64,000 bases of DNA from Actinoplanes regularis (GTDB taxonomy: Bacteria > Actinomycetota > Actinomycetes > Mycobacteriales > Micromonosporaceae): contig NZ_FZNR01000004.1 in NCBI RefSeq assembly GCF_900188005.1, positions 124,001 to 188,000 of the forward strand, in the 5' to 3' direction. The first letter of the stretch is position 1. Each line of letters begins with the position of its first letter. Under the pieces are notes generated by a model. The model ran no database searches. It saw nothing but the letters and a program-made list of their open reading frames with translations, and was not told where the DNA came from. A program made the position numbers and the translations under genes. Shown one piece after another: positions 54,230-62,420 of this stretch.

Positions 54230-54436
54230 ATGTCCAGCTTCGAGGAACTGTCCGTCGGTGACGTGGTCGACGGCGAGGTGACGGCGGTCGTGCCGTTCGG
54301 TGTGTTCGTCCGGATCGCCGACGACGCCGACGGGTTGTTGCCGCAGGCCACCGGTCCGGAGGTCGGTACGCCGGTCCGGGTCCGGCTGATCGCGATCGAC
54401 GTCGAGCGGCATCGTGCCGCGCTCGCGCGCGTGTAG
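54230..54436 (+). CDS. Small S1 RNA-binding-domain protein
   Basis: A 68-residue protein that is essentially one S1 domain: VGDVVDGEVTAVVPFGVFVRI and a final VRVRLIAIDVERHRAALA strand pair. ATG 54230 has AGAGAGGA just upstream. Stand-alone S1 proteins bind RNA; the role here is unknown. Confidence 0.82.
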   Translation: MSSFEELSVGDVVDGEVTAVVPFGVFVRIADDADGLLPQATGPEVGTPVRVRLIAIDVERHRAALARV

Positions 54437-54485
54437 GAACAGCCGAGGCCCGGTGGGTTGAGCGGGACAGCTCGGTCCACCGGGC

Positions 54486-54705
54486 CTGGCGGGTAGGTGA
54501 TCGGGTCCGCGCGCCGCCATCGTCGCCAGGTCGACCAGCCAATGCCGGGGCTCCTCGGTGCCGACCACAGCGGCGTCATGCCGTCGACCGGATCCAGCAC
54601 GAGCCACCGCTCGTCGACCTCGTCCGGACCGGCCCCGTCCGCCGTTTGTTCCCGGACATGGGCCCAGAGCAGCTTGCCGTGGAGAACGCCGATGATTGTA
54701 CGAAA
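54486..54705 (-). pseudogene. Frameshifted gene remnant
   Basis: On the minus strand, one frame reads IIGVLHGKLLWAHVREQ, then ERWLVLDPVDG. Near 54580 the coding-like signal moves to the next frame as VVGTEEPRHWLVDLATMAA. Both stretches have G/C-rich third positions typical of real genes here, and there is no good start codon. I do not recognise the family. A decayed gene is inferred; the signal is short. Confidence 0.35.
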
Positions 54706-54736
54706 TATGTGGGTTTGGGTGTTGCCCTAAAGATTC

Positions 54737-54758
54737 CTTAACAGTGTTTACTGTTAAG
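54737..54758. promoter_or_regulatory. Inverted repeat upstream of the AA10 monooxygenase gene
   Basis: Arms CTTAACAGT and ACTGTTAAG flank GTTT, about 58 bases before the ATG at 54817. It is A/T-rich and well placed to be an operator for the secreted enzyme. Confidence 0.5.
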
Positions 54759-54816
54759 AACATTTCATTTACGTTGGTGAACACGTCGTCCCCTCATCCT
54801 CACCAAGGAGTACCTG

Positions 54817-55563
54817 ATGAGACGCCGATTCACCCTGCCCCTGCTGACCGTCGCGGCGGTCGTCGGATCGCTGTTCGTGGCCGTCAGTCCGGCGTCCGCG
54901 CACGGCTACATCTCATCCCCGCCCAGCCGTCAGGCCAACTGCGCCAGCGGTGCGGTCGCCAACTGCGGCGACATCATCTACGAACCGCAGAGCGTCGAGG
55001 CCCCGAAGGGTTCCACGCAGTGCAACGGCGGCGGCAGCCGCTTCGCGGTGCTCAACGACAACAGCAAGAACTGGCCGGCCGCCACGGTCGGGCAGTCGGT
55101 CACCTTCAACTGGGTGCTCACCGCGCGGCACTCGACCGCGACCTGGGAGTACTTCATCGGCGGCACCCTGCTGGCGTCGTTCAACGACGGCGGGGCGCAG
55201 CCGGGCGCGACCAAGTCGCACACCGTCAACATGAAGGGGTTCACCGGACGGCAGACCGTGCTGGCCCGGTGGAACATCGCGGACACGGTCAACGCGTTCT
55301 ACTCCTGCGTGGACCTGAACATCGGTGGCGGGGGCGGCACCACCCCGCCGACCACTCCGCCCACCACCTCGCCGACCACTCCGCCGACCACGTCCCCGAC
55401 GACGCCGCCCACCTCCGGCACCACGACGTGGGCGGCCGGAACCACCTACAAGGTGGGGGACCGGGTCACCTACGCCGGCAAGTCGTACCAGTGCCGGCAG
55501 GCGCACACCGCGATCAACGGCTGGGAGCCGCCGAACGTGCCGGCTCTCTGGACCGCGCTGTAA
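54817..55563 (+). CDS. AA10 lytic polysaccharide monooxygenase with carbohydrate-binding module
   Basis: A 248-residue secreted enzyme. The signal ends at ASA, exposing His29 (HGYISSPPSRQ), the first ligand of the copper histidine brace; the second is His in TARHSTATWEYF. The catalytic domain ends near 170, followed by a Thr/Pro linker with several PTTPPTTS units and a C-terminal CBM5/12-like module (TTYKVGDRVTYAGKSYQCRQAHTA landmark). It should oxidatively cleave chitin or cellulose. An inverted repeat lies in its promoter. Confidence 0.93.
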   Translation: MRRRFTLPLLTVAAVVGSLFVAVSPASAHGYISSPPSRQANCASGAVANCGDIIYEPQSVEAPKGSTQCNGGGSRFAVLNDNSKNWPAATVGQSVTFNWVLTARHSTATWEYFIGGTLLASFNDGGAQPGATKSHTVNMKGFTGRQTVLARWNIADTVNAFYSCVDLNIGGGGGTTPPTTPPTTSPTTPPTTSPTTPPTSGTTTWAAGTTYKVGDRVTYAGKSYQCRQAHTAINGWEPPNVPALWTAL

Positions 55564-55566
55564 GCC

Positions 55567-56259
55567 ATGTCCTCTCCGATGGAACCGAGCGGCCCGGTTC
55601 GCCGGGCCGCCTCGGCCCGCACTCCTTCCCCGGCGCGGGCCCTTTCTCCGGTACGGACCCCGAGTGCCGTGGCCGCGATTGTGCTGTCCGCGGTCGCCTT
55701 CCTGCCGGCCGGTTGCGCCAGCCCACCCGCCGCGTCGTCACCGCCCACGGCAGTCGTCCCGGCCGAATCCGCGGCAGCCGCACCGGCCGCGTCCGCGGCG
55801 GTCAACGAGGTCGACGTGATGTTCCTGCAGATGGGCCTGGCGCAGATCGGCGAGGGCGAGCAGATCGCCGCCCTCGCCGAGGAGCGCGCCGGCAACAGCG
55901 AGGTCCGGGCCGTCGCGGCCGAGCTGCGTGAGCAGTGGAAGACCGAGAGCGGCACCATGGAACGCTGGCTGCTGGGCTGGGCAGAACCGGTCACGGCCGA
56001 TCCGTCGGCGGGCGCGCACGCCGGCCACGGCGACCTGCACGCGCTGCGCCCGTCGGACTTCGGCGAGCTGCGCGCCGTTCAGGGCGCGGACTTCGACCGT
56101 ACGGCGGTCAGCCTGCTGCTCGGGAACCTGCACAACGGCATGGAGACGCTGCGGATGGAGGCCGCCGGGGGCTCCTACCCGCCGGCGCGGGCCCTCGCGA
56201 CGCGGATGGCCACCACTCGCCAGGCCCAGATCCAGCGTCTGCTCAAACTGGCCGCCTGA
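55567..56259 (+). CDS. DUF305-like lipoprotein without the family histidines
   Basis: A 230-residue protein with a long Pro/Arg/Ser-rich leader, a signal ending in PAGC (lipobox) and a DUF305-like helical bundle from about residue 80. Where DUF305 proteins usually have a Met/His-rich pair in the first helix, this one reads FLQMGLAQIGEGEQ. It starts three bases after the monooxygenase stop, so it may be co-transcribed. Metal binding of the usual kind is doubtful. Confidence 0.7.
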   Translation: MSSPMEPSGPVRRAASARTPSPARALSPVRTPSAVAAIVLSAVAFLPAGCASPPAASSPPTAVVPAESAAAAPAASAAVNEVDVMFLQMGLAQIGEGEQIAALAEERAGNSEVRAVAAELREQWKTESGTMERWLLGWAEPVTADPSAGAHAGHGDLHALRPSDFGELRAVQGADFDRTAVSLLLGNLHNGMETLRMEAAGGSYPPARALATRMATTRQAQIQRLLKLAA

Positions 56260-56278
56260 AAGCCGGATCCCCGCCGGC

Positions 56279-56950
56279 TCACCCTCTGATCAGGCCCTCG
56301 TCGTCGACCTCCCACACGCCGGCCGGGGTGCTGGTCCACCGCCAGTCGCCGCCCAGGGCCTGACAGGCGGTCCGGACCTCGGTCAGGAACGCGTTCAGCC
56401 GGGGCGCGTTGCGGGCGGAGACGACACGGTTGTCGATCGGGCCGTCGTGGACGCGGTGCGCCGGATGATTGTGCGGGAACCAGATGTCGGTGGCCGTGGC
56501 GAGGCTGACGGTGAAGCTGTCGTCCTCGTCCCAGAAGCTCGGATCGATGGAGAGCGGCGGATAGACCCGGCCGTGCGGGGGCAGGCCGGCGGCCCCGGCG
56601 AGGTCGGCGACGTTGGTGAACCAGGCCTCGGTCATGCCGTCGCCGGTGGCGTACGCCAAGCGGGCGGCCGGAAGGTAGAGGTCGGGCCGGCCGAGGAGGA
56701 AGCCGGCCGGGAAGGTGCCGAACGGCTCGACGCGGTCGCCGTGGGCCACCAGCCAGTCGGCGATGGAACCGTCGCGGTCCCGGCGGAATTCCCCGTCGAG
56801 GGCCTCGACCACTCGCAGGATGCCGTGCCGCTCACCGGCCCGCAGCACGGTGTCCTGCCATGCGGTCACCCGCTCGCCCGCGGTGACCCGCGGAATGTGC
56901 GAACTCCAGATGAACCCTTCGTCGGTCTTGAACGAGTTCCAGTTGTTCAC
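56279..56950 (-). CDS. Hypothetical protein following the toxin-like membrane protein
   Basis: A 223-residue soluble protein with WFTNVADLAGAAGLPPHG and DSFTVSLATATDIWFPHNHP landmarks and no membrane segment. Family not recognised. Its GTG start (56950) lies next to the stop of the upstream gene, so translation is coupled. This position is where an immunity or partner protein would sit; that is inference only. Confidence 0.65.
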   Translation of the reverse strand: MNNWNSFKTDEGFIWSSHIPRVTAGERVTAWQDTVLRAGERHGILRVVEALDGEFRRDRDGSIADWLVAHGDRVEPFGTFPAGFLLGRPDLYLPAARLAYATGDGMTEAWFTNVADLAGAAGLPPHGRVYPPLSIDPSFWDEDDSFTVSLATATDIWFPHNHPAHRVHDGPIDNRVVSARNAPRLNAFLTEVRTACQALGGDWRWTSTPAGVWEVDDEGLIRG

Positions 56951-56951
56951 G

Positions 56952-59222
56952 TCAGACGCACTGCCCGGAGACGTCGAGGAGGGCATTCATCTGCTCCTTG
57001 GACCATCGATGTGTGCCGAGCTGGTTGACGATGAGCACCTCGTCGGCCTGGGCCGTGCCGTCCACGCACCAGTCTGCCAGCAGGGAACTCCGGCCGCTGC
57101 CGGTGAGCTTGCGCTCCAGGCCGGCCCGGTCGGCGGCCTGTATCCAGCCGGCCGCCGGTTCGAGGTAGATCAGCGCGATCCGTCTGCTGTCCGGCGGCGC
57201 GTGCTCGGCCACCCCGGTCGACGACGCGGCCGGGTTGCGCCCGTTGAGCTGCCGTAACGCGGTTCGCAGGTTGGCGTACAACTTGTCGCTGCTGACCGTC
57301 TTGATCTGGAACGCCTCGGTCTCGGTACGACCCGAGACGGCCCGCTCGACCAGCAGGTCGACCCTGTATCTCCGGCCGCCGACCTCCTTGACGCCGTCGA
57401 GCAGGACCCGCGCCCGGGGATCGGCGCGCAGCGTGGTCACGGCGACCTGGACCTCACGGCGGAAGCCGATCCTGCCCTTGTCCGGCTGGGGCGCCGTGGG
57501 ATCGGGATCGATCTCGAAGTCGAGCTGGCTCAGCTTCTCGGCGAGATCCTGCGGATTCTCCAGGCGCCCGGACTGGGTGAGAGTCTGCAACTCGGGGACG
57601 GCGTTCTGGCGGAACGCGTTCTCGACCGCGGCGAGCACCTTGCCGGGGCGGAAGCCGGCCCGGCCGGACATCACGTCGAGGGCCCGGTAGGCGATGGCTT
57701 TCTGCACCTCGTCGCCGTTGTTCAGGATCGAGGCGTTGGGTATCTCGATGCCGCGCGAGCGGAGCCGGTTGATCACGGCCGCGGAGGCTCCGGCCAGGTC
57801 GGGGCTGAAGATGTCAGCCGTGTAGTCGACCGGGACCTGAGTGGTGCGGCCCGCGACCCGCGGGGCCGGGTTGGCGAAGGTCATCGGCGCGGTGGTGCGG
57901 CTCTCACCTGGCTGGAGCGTGCCGATCGAGATGGTGCGGGTGGGCATGCCGGGACTAACCGTCGCGACGACCGAGGCGCGGCCGGCGGCGGTGCCGGTGT
58001 TGGTCACGGTGACCGTCCACCGGCAGGTGGGGGTGGTGCAGTTGGTGGCGTTCACGGTGGTCTCGAAGTGCGGGAGCTTCGGGAGGACGGACCCCTCGAC
58101 GGGTGGCTCCTCGGGCGCTGGGAGCCCGCCGGACCTGGCGGCCTCCGGAAGAACCTTGGCGACGGCCCGCTGGACGGATTGCGCCGCGCCGTCCGGGGCG
58201 TCGTTGACGGTGACGCTGACGTACGGCGGCTGCGGCACGGCGACCGGAGCGAGCGCGTAACGCGCGGGGCGCGGGCTTCCGGCGTACGCCGATGTGGGGT
58301 GGAAAGCGGTGGGGGTCGCGGACCGTGGGCCGGCCTGCGGTCGTGCCCAGGAGACCGGCTTGATCGGGCCGGATCTGGTGATCGGGCCGCCGAGCCAGAC
58401 GAGAGTCTGCGGCGATTCCGTGGTGACCAGGACCGACCAGCCGTTCCACGTCATGCCGGCGACGCGCCGGCCGCGGAACGGGTCCTCGACGGGCATCACG
58501 GTGCCGTGGTCGCGGACCTGGGCGAGCAGGTGGGCGAGGGATCCCGGGTCGAAATTGCCGGTGAGCTCCACCGGGAACGGGTCGGCGGACGGGGTGGCCC
58601 ACTTCTTCCGCAGCGCGCCGGCCTGGTCGGGGTTGCGCCGCGACCACCAGTCGGCGTCGCCGCGGACGGCCGAGTACGCGGTGTATTCGACCAGGTCGGC
58701 GGTGCCGGCGACCGGGTCGGTGATGGTGCCGGTGGCGTTGAGCTCGTCGTCGAGCGTGAATTTCCCGCTGATCGACTCGCCGTCGGGGTCGGCGTAGGTG
58801 ACCTCGACCGCGGTGGCGGACTGGTCGTGGAGCCGGTCGGCTGCCGCGCCGATCGCATCGGCGCCGGTCTTCTCGCGGGTGAGGAGGAAGAGCGTGGTCG
58901 TGACCGCACAGATCAGGGCGAGACTGACCGCGGGGAGGACGGCCCGCCGACGGGGCCGGACCGGCGCGGCCACCAGGCTCGCATCCGGCGGCATCGCGGG
59001 CGGTTCCTCAACCGGCATCGCGGGCGGTTCCTCAACCGGGGGCGCGGGCGACTCCCCACCCGGGGCGGGTGGGCCCCAGACCGGTTGCGTATCCGGCCGG
59101 TTGGCCGGCGGTGACGACCATGGTCCGGCCGGGGGCGTCCGGTCCGGCTGCTGAGGCCGGTTGGCCGGCGGTGACGACCATGGTCCCGGCGGCGTCCGGT
59201 CCGGCTGTTGGTTCGGATCCAT
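56952..59222 (-). CDS. Large membrane-anchored protein with possible CdiA-type nuclease tail
   Basis: A 756-residue protein. The first 95 residues are Pro-rich with repeats (PWSSPPANRP twice, VEEPPAMP twice). A single membrane segment (AVLPAVSLALICAVTTTLFLL) follows, then an outside region with a CARDB-like beta domain (WTVTVTNTGTAAGRASVVATV). Near the end, YRVDLLVER (Asp622) and FQIKTV (Gln639, Lys641) and the helix LYANLRTALRQLNG match the D-(E/Q)xK layout of CDI-type nucleases, with Gln instead of Glu. Function unproven. Confidence 0.7.
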   Translation of the reverse strand: MDPNQQPDRTPPGPWSSPPANRPQQPDRTPPAGPWSSPPANRPDTQPVWGPPAPGGESPAPPVEEPPAMPVEEPPAMPPDASLVAAPVRPRRRAVLPAVSLALICAVTTTLFLLTREKTGADAIGAAADRLHDQSATAVEVTYADPDGESISGKFTLDDELNATGTITDPVAGTADLVEYTAYSAVRGDADWWSRRNPDQAGALRKKWATPSADPFPVELTGNFDPGSLAHLLAQVRDHGTVMPVEDPFRGRRVAGMTWNGWSVLVTTESPQTLVWLGGPITRSGPIKPVSWARPQAGPRSATPTAFHPTSAYAGSPRPARYALAPVAVPQPPYVSVTVNDAPDGAAQSVQRAVAKVLPEAARSGGLPAPEEPPVEGSVLPKLPHFETTVNATNCTTPTCRWTVTVTNTGTAAGRASVVATVSPGMPTRTISIGTLQPGESRTTAPMTFANPAPRVAGRTTQVPVDYTADIFSPDLAGASAAVINRLRSRGIEIPNASILNNGDEVQKAIAYRALDVMSGRAGFRPGKVLAAVENAFRQNAVPELQTLTQSGRLENPQDLAEKLSQLDFEIDPDPTAPQPDKGRIGFRREVQVAVTTLRADPRARVLLDGVKEVGGRRYRVDLLVERAVSGRTETEAFQIKTVSSDKLYANLRTALRQLNGRNPAASSTGVAEHAPPDSRRIALIYLEPAAGWIQAADRAGLERKLTGSGRSSLLADWCVDGTAQADEVLIVNQLGTHRWSKEQMNALLDVSGQCV
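58989..59036 (-). repeat. 24-bp tandem repeat in the Pro-rich leader
   Basis: Two identical 24-bp units (58989-59012 and 59013-59036) encode VEEPPAMP twice. A further 60-bp repeat lies at 59096-59155 and 59156-59212, encoding the PWSSPPANRP units. Both are inside the membrane-protein gene, so this is repeat expansion of a linker. Confidence 0.8.
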
Positions 59223-59342
59223 TCGTCCCCCATATCCGATGTGGACGGGGCGAGGCTAACGGAGCCCACCGACAAAACCATTTGGCCGGCCTTGAGTTCT
59301 CCGATTGGCATGTTCCCCGGTGGTGCCCGATAGGGTCGCGGG

Positions 59343-59867
59343 ATGCCTGAGTTGATTGTTCCCACCGTCCGGCTGCGGGACAGCTGGCTCGAGTCCCGGG
59401 ACGAGTGGGGGAAGGGCGTGCACCAGGACGGCAGCGGACTGCGGTTCGGGACCGATCTGGACTCTCCGGCGGGGTTCGCCGCCTGGGTGGAGTGGCTGGT
59501 CAGCTGTGCGGACCGGCTGCGGCCGGCGCCCGAGGGCTGGGTGCACTGCACGTTCCGGTGGATCGTCGAGGGGGACCGCTACCTCGGGGCGATCGCGTTG
59601 CGGCACGAGTTGGACGACTTCCTGCTGCGGGCCGGCGGACACATCGGATACGGGGTTCGGCCGTCGGCCCGGCGCCGCGGGCTGGCCTCGTTCGCGCTGG
59701 GGGCGATGCTCGGCGAGGCCCGCGCGCTGGGGCTGGACCGGGTCCTGATCACCTGCAACGTCGCCAACGAGGGGTCGGCGCGCACCATCGAGGGGCGCGG
59801 CGGCGTGCTGGAGGACATCCGGGAGACCGAGATCGGCACCCTCAAGCGTTACTGGATCGCGCTCTGA
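59343..59867 (+). CDS. GNAT-family N-acetyltransferase
   Basis: A 174-residue GNAT protein with acetyl-CoA motif A IGYGVRPSARRRGLASFALG and the VANEGSARTIEGRGGVLE segment. The layout resembles RimJ/RimL-like or small-molecule acetyltransferases. Its 3' end overlaps the convergent LysR gene by 26 bases. Confidence 0.88.
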   Translation: MPELIVPTVRLRDSWLESRDEWGKGVHQDGSGLRFGTDLDSPAGFAAWVEWLVSCADRLRPAPEGWVHCTFRWIVEGDRYLGAIALRHELDDFLLRAGGHIGYGVRPSARRRGLASFALGAMLGEARALGLDRVLITCNVANEGSARTIEGRGGVLEDIRETEIGTLKRYWIAL

Positions 59868-60792
59868 AGGCCTGGACCAACGGGTTCGGCGGAAGCGTGC
59901 CGACCGCCTCCCGCAACGTCCGCAGCAGCGCGGTGGCCAGCGCCGAGGGCCGCCGGCTCGGCATCGCGACCCCGATGTACCGGCACGGGCCCGGTGGCCG
60001 CAACGGCACCGCGACGATGCCCGCCGGGTCGGTGGTCAGCGCCACCTCCGGGATCGTGCTGATCCCCACCCCGGCACGGACGAGCGACTGTGCGAACTGG
60101 TAGTCCGTTCCCCGGCAGGCCGTCCGCATCTCGAACCCGGCCAGCGCCGCGTAGTGCTCCAGCAGGTCGCTCTGGTCCAGGCAACCCTGCACCCACCGCT
60201 CGTCGCCCAGCTCCGCGATCGCCAGCGAGGACGACCCGGCACGGGGGTGGTCGGCGGGCAGGGCGACCCACATCGGGTCCTCCAGCACGGGTGTCCACAC
60301 CAGCCCGGAACGGTCCCCGTCGACGACCGGCGGCGGGCCGGTGAAGTGGTAGGCGAGGGCGAGCTCGGCCGTCCCGGCGCGGACCAGCGGCAGACTCTCC
60401 TGCGGCTCGCTCTCGATCACGGTCAGCTCGACGCCCGGGTGGGCCGCGGTGAACCGGGTCAGCGCGGCCGGCAGCAGCCGCTGGCCGCCACTGGTGAAGG
60501 TGGCGACGGTGAGCCGCTCGGTGCGCGCGGTGGCCAGCCGGTCGATCTCCCGCTGGGCGGTGAGCAGCTCGGCGGAGATCGCCTCGGCGGCGTCGATCAG
60601 GACCAGGCCGGCCTCGGTCAGCTCGACGCCGCGGGTGCTGCGCCGCACGACGGGGGTGCCCAGCCCCCGCTCCAGGGCGCTGATCTGCTGGGACACCGCG
60701 GACGGGGTGAGCCGTAGCTCGGCGGCGGCCCGGTTGAAGCTGCCGTGCCGGGCCACCTCGGAGAGCACCTGCAACCGCCTCGAGTCGATCAT
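59842..60792 (-). CDS. LysR-family transcriptional regulator
   Basis: A 316-residue LysR regulator with winged helix (GSFNRAAAELRLTPSAVSQQI) and effector-binding domain. It is divergent from an EamA transporter gene, with a LysR-type site between them, so it probably controls that exporter and itself. Confidence 0.92.
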   Translation of the reverse strand: MIDSRRLQVLSEVARHGSFNRAAAELRLTPSAVSQQISALERGLGTPVVRRSTRGVELTEAGLVLIDAAEAISAELLTAQREIDRLATARTERLTVATFTSGGQRLLPAALTRFTAAHPGVELTVIESEPQESLPLVRAGTAELALAYHFTGPPPVVDGDRSGLVWTPVLEDPMWVALPADHPRAGSSSLAIAELGDERWVQGCLDQSDLLEHYAALAGFEMRTACRGTDYQFAQSLVRAGVGISTIPEVALTTDPAGIVAVPLRPPGPCRYIGVAMPSRRPSALATALLRTLREAVGTLPPNPLVQAFRARSSNA

Positions 60793-60817
60793 CGGCTCTG
60801 CCCCCTGTTAAGAAACG

Positions 60818-60837
60818 CTTACGACGCCATCAGTAAG
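60818..60837. promoter_or_regulatory. LysR-type operator candidate
   Basis: CTTAC-N10-GTAAG in the 88-bp gap between the divergent LysR and EamA genes. It has the interrupted dyad with T-N-A spacing that LysR proteins use. Confidence 0.5.
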
Positions 60838-60880
60838 TCAGCACTACCGCTTACTACCGTACGGCGGAAGGCTGTTGTCT

Positions 60881-61765
60881 GTGAATCGTCGTGCCTGGCT
60901 CCTCTTCGTTCTGGTCTCCGTGCTCTGGGGCATTCCGTACTTCCTGATCAAAATCGCCATCGACGACCTCTCGCCGATGCTGGTCGTCGCCGGTCGCTGC
61001 GCCATCGGCGCGGCGGCCCTGATCCCGGTCGCCGCGCTGCGCGGCACGCTCACCGCGCTGCGCGGCCGGATGCGGGTGGTCGCCGGGCTCGCGGCGGTCC
61101 ACATCGTCGGGCCGTTCCTGCTGATCACGTACGGCGAGACGCACATCAGCTCGTCCCTGACCGGCATCCTGATCGCCATCGAGCCGGTCGTGATCGCCCT
61201 GCTGATGGCGAACTCCGAGCCGATCACCGGGATCCGGACGGTCGGCCTGGTCACCGGGTTCGCCGGAGTGGTGGTGCTGGTCGGCCTGGACGTCTCCGGC
61301 GACCGGTGGGGCCTGCTCGGTGCCGCCATGGTGCTGCTCGCCGCGCTCAGCTACGCCTACGCCACCCGGATGGTCCAGCAGCGGCTCTCGGACGTCCCGC
61401 CGGACGCGCTGACCGTCGGCACCACCACCGTCAGCACCCTGGTGCTGACCCCGTTCGTCCTGTTCCGGTTGCCGGACGCCGGCGCCGTCGGCGTCGACTC
61501 CTGGCTGGCCCTGGCCGGGCTCGGCCTGCTCTGCACCGCCCTCGCGATGCTCGCGTTCTACCGGCTGATCGCCCTGGCCGGGTCGAACCGGGCCGGCCTG
61601 GTCACCTATGTGAACCCGGTGGTGGCGGTGCTGCTCGGGGTGGTGCTGCTGCGCGAACCGGTCGGCGTCGGCACCGCGGCCGGCTTCCTGCTGATCGTGA
61701 CCGGCTGCTGGCTCTCCACCCGGCCGGTCCGGGCCCGCGCCGAAGAACCGGTACCGGTGGGCTGA
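60881..61765 (+). CDS. EamA/DMT-superfamily transporter
   Basis: A 294-residue protein with ten membrane segments and the duplicated EamA fold (VLWGIPYFLIKIAIDD, then LSYAYATRMVQQRL in the second half). Family members export amino acids, nucleosides or drugs. GTG 60881 is preferred because GGAAGG lies at suitable distance; TTG 60875 is two codons earlier. It is divergent from its probable LysR regulator. Confidence 0.9.
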   Translation: MNRRAWLLFVLVSVLWGIPYFLIKIAIDDLSPMLVVAGRCAIGAAALIPVAALRGTLTALRGRMRVVAGLAAVHIVGPFLLITYGETHISSSLTGILIAIEPVVIALLMANSEPITGIRTVGLVTGFAGVVVLVGLDVSGDRWGLLGAAMVLLAALSYAYATRMVQQRLSDVPPDALTVGTTTVSTLVLTPFVLFRLPDAGAVGVDSWLALAGLGLLCTALAMLAFYRLIALAGSNRAGLVTYVNPVVAVLLGVVLLREPVGVGTAAGFLLIVTGCWLSTRPVRARAEEPVPVG

Positions 61766-62404
61766 TCAGCTGATCAGGCGGCGTTCCCAGACCCAGGCGG
61801 CGATCTCGACCCGGTTGCGGGTCCCCAGCTTCTGATGGACGCTGCCCAGGTGGGTCTTCACGGTGCCCACCGAGATGAACAGGTCCGCGGCGATCTCCGC
61901 GTTGGTCTGGCCGCGGGCGATCAGCCGCACCACCTCGAGCTCCCGTGGCGAGAGGCCGCCGTCGTCGGCGCTCGGCCGCGGGGCGGTCAGGTGCTGCAGC
62001 AGCCGGACCGTGATCGACGGGCTGATCAGCGCGTCCCCGGAGACCGCCGCCCGGACCGCCTCGACCAGCAGGGCCGGCCCGGAGTCCTTGAGCAGGAACC
62101 CGGCCGCGCCGTTGTGCAGCGCCTGGTGCACGTACTCGTCCAGGTCGAAGGTGGTGACCACGACCACCTTGACCGGGTCGGTCACGCCGGGGCCGGCGAG
62201 CAGCCGCAACGCCTGAAGGCCGTCCATCTTCGGCATCCGGATGTCCAGCAGCGCCACGTCCGGCCGCAGCCGGCGGGCCGCCTCGACCGCCTCGACACCG
62301 TCGGCCGCCTCGCCGATCACCTCCATGTCCGGCTGCGCACCGATGATCATGCCGAAGCCGGTGCGGACCATCGCCTGATCGTCCGCGACGAGTACCCGTA
62401 TCAC
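61766..62404 (-). CDS. NarL/FixJ-type response regulator
   Basis: A 212-residue regulator with a receiver domain (LVADDQAMVRTGFGM; phospho-Asp in ALLDIRMPKMDG) and a LuxR-type helix-turn-helix (LSPRELEVVRLIARGQTNAEIA). Its stop codon touches that of the convergent EamA gene with no gap. It partners with the kinase just upstream on the same strand. Confidence 0.94.
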   Translation of the reverse strand: MIRVLVADDQAMVRTGFGMIIGAQPDMEVIGEAADGVEAVEAARRLRPDVALLDIRMPKMDGLQALRLLAGPGVTDPVKVVVVTTFDLDEYVHQALHNGAAGFLLKDSGPALLVEAVRAAVSGDALISPSITVRLLQHLTAPRPSADDGGLSPRELEVVRLIARGQTNAEIAADLFISVGTVKTHLGSVHQKLGTRNRVEIAAWVWERRLIS

Positions 62405-62420
62405 CGTCAGAAACTCCTGT

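Larger units (their letters stand above)
54437..54816. other. 380-bp gap with a gene remnant and a promoter region
   Basis: The left part carries a frameshifted coding remnant on the minus strand (54486-54705). The right part (54706-54816) is A/T-rich for this genome and holds an inverted repeat, and is the promoter region of the polysaccharide monooxygenase gene. No other gene is seen. Confidence 0.5.

Noticed and set aside
54497-54730. Small plus-strand open frame in the gap before the LPMO gene
   Set aside because: No ribosome-binding site or family; the coding signal here is on the minus strand and decayed.
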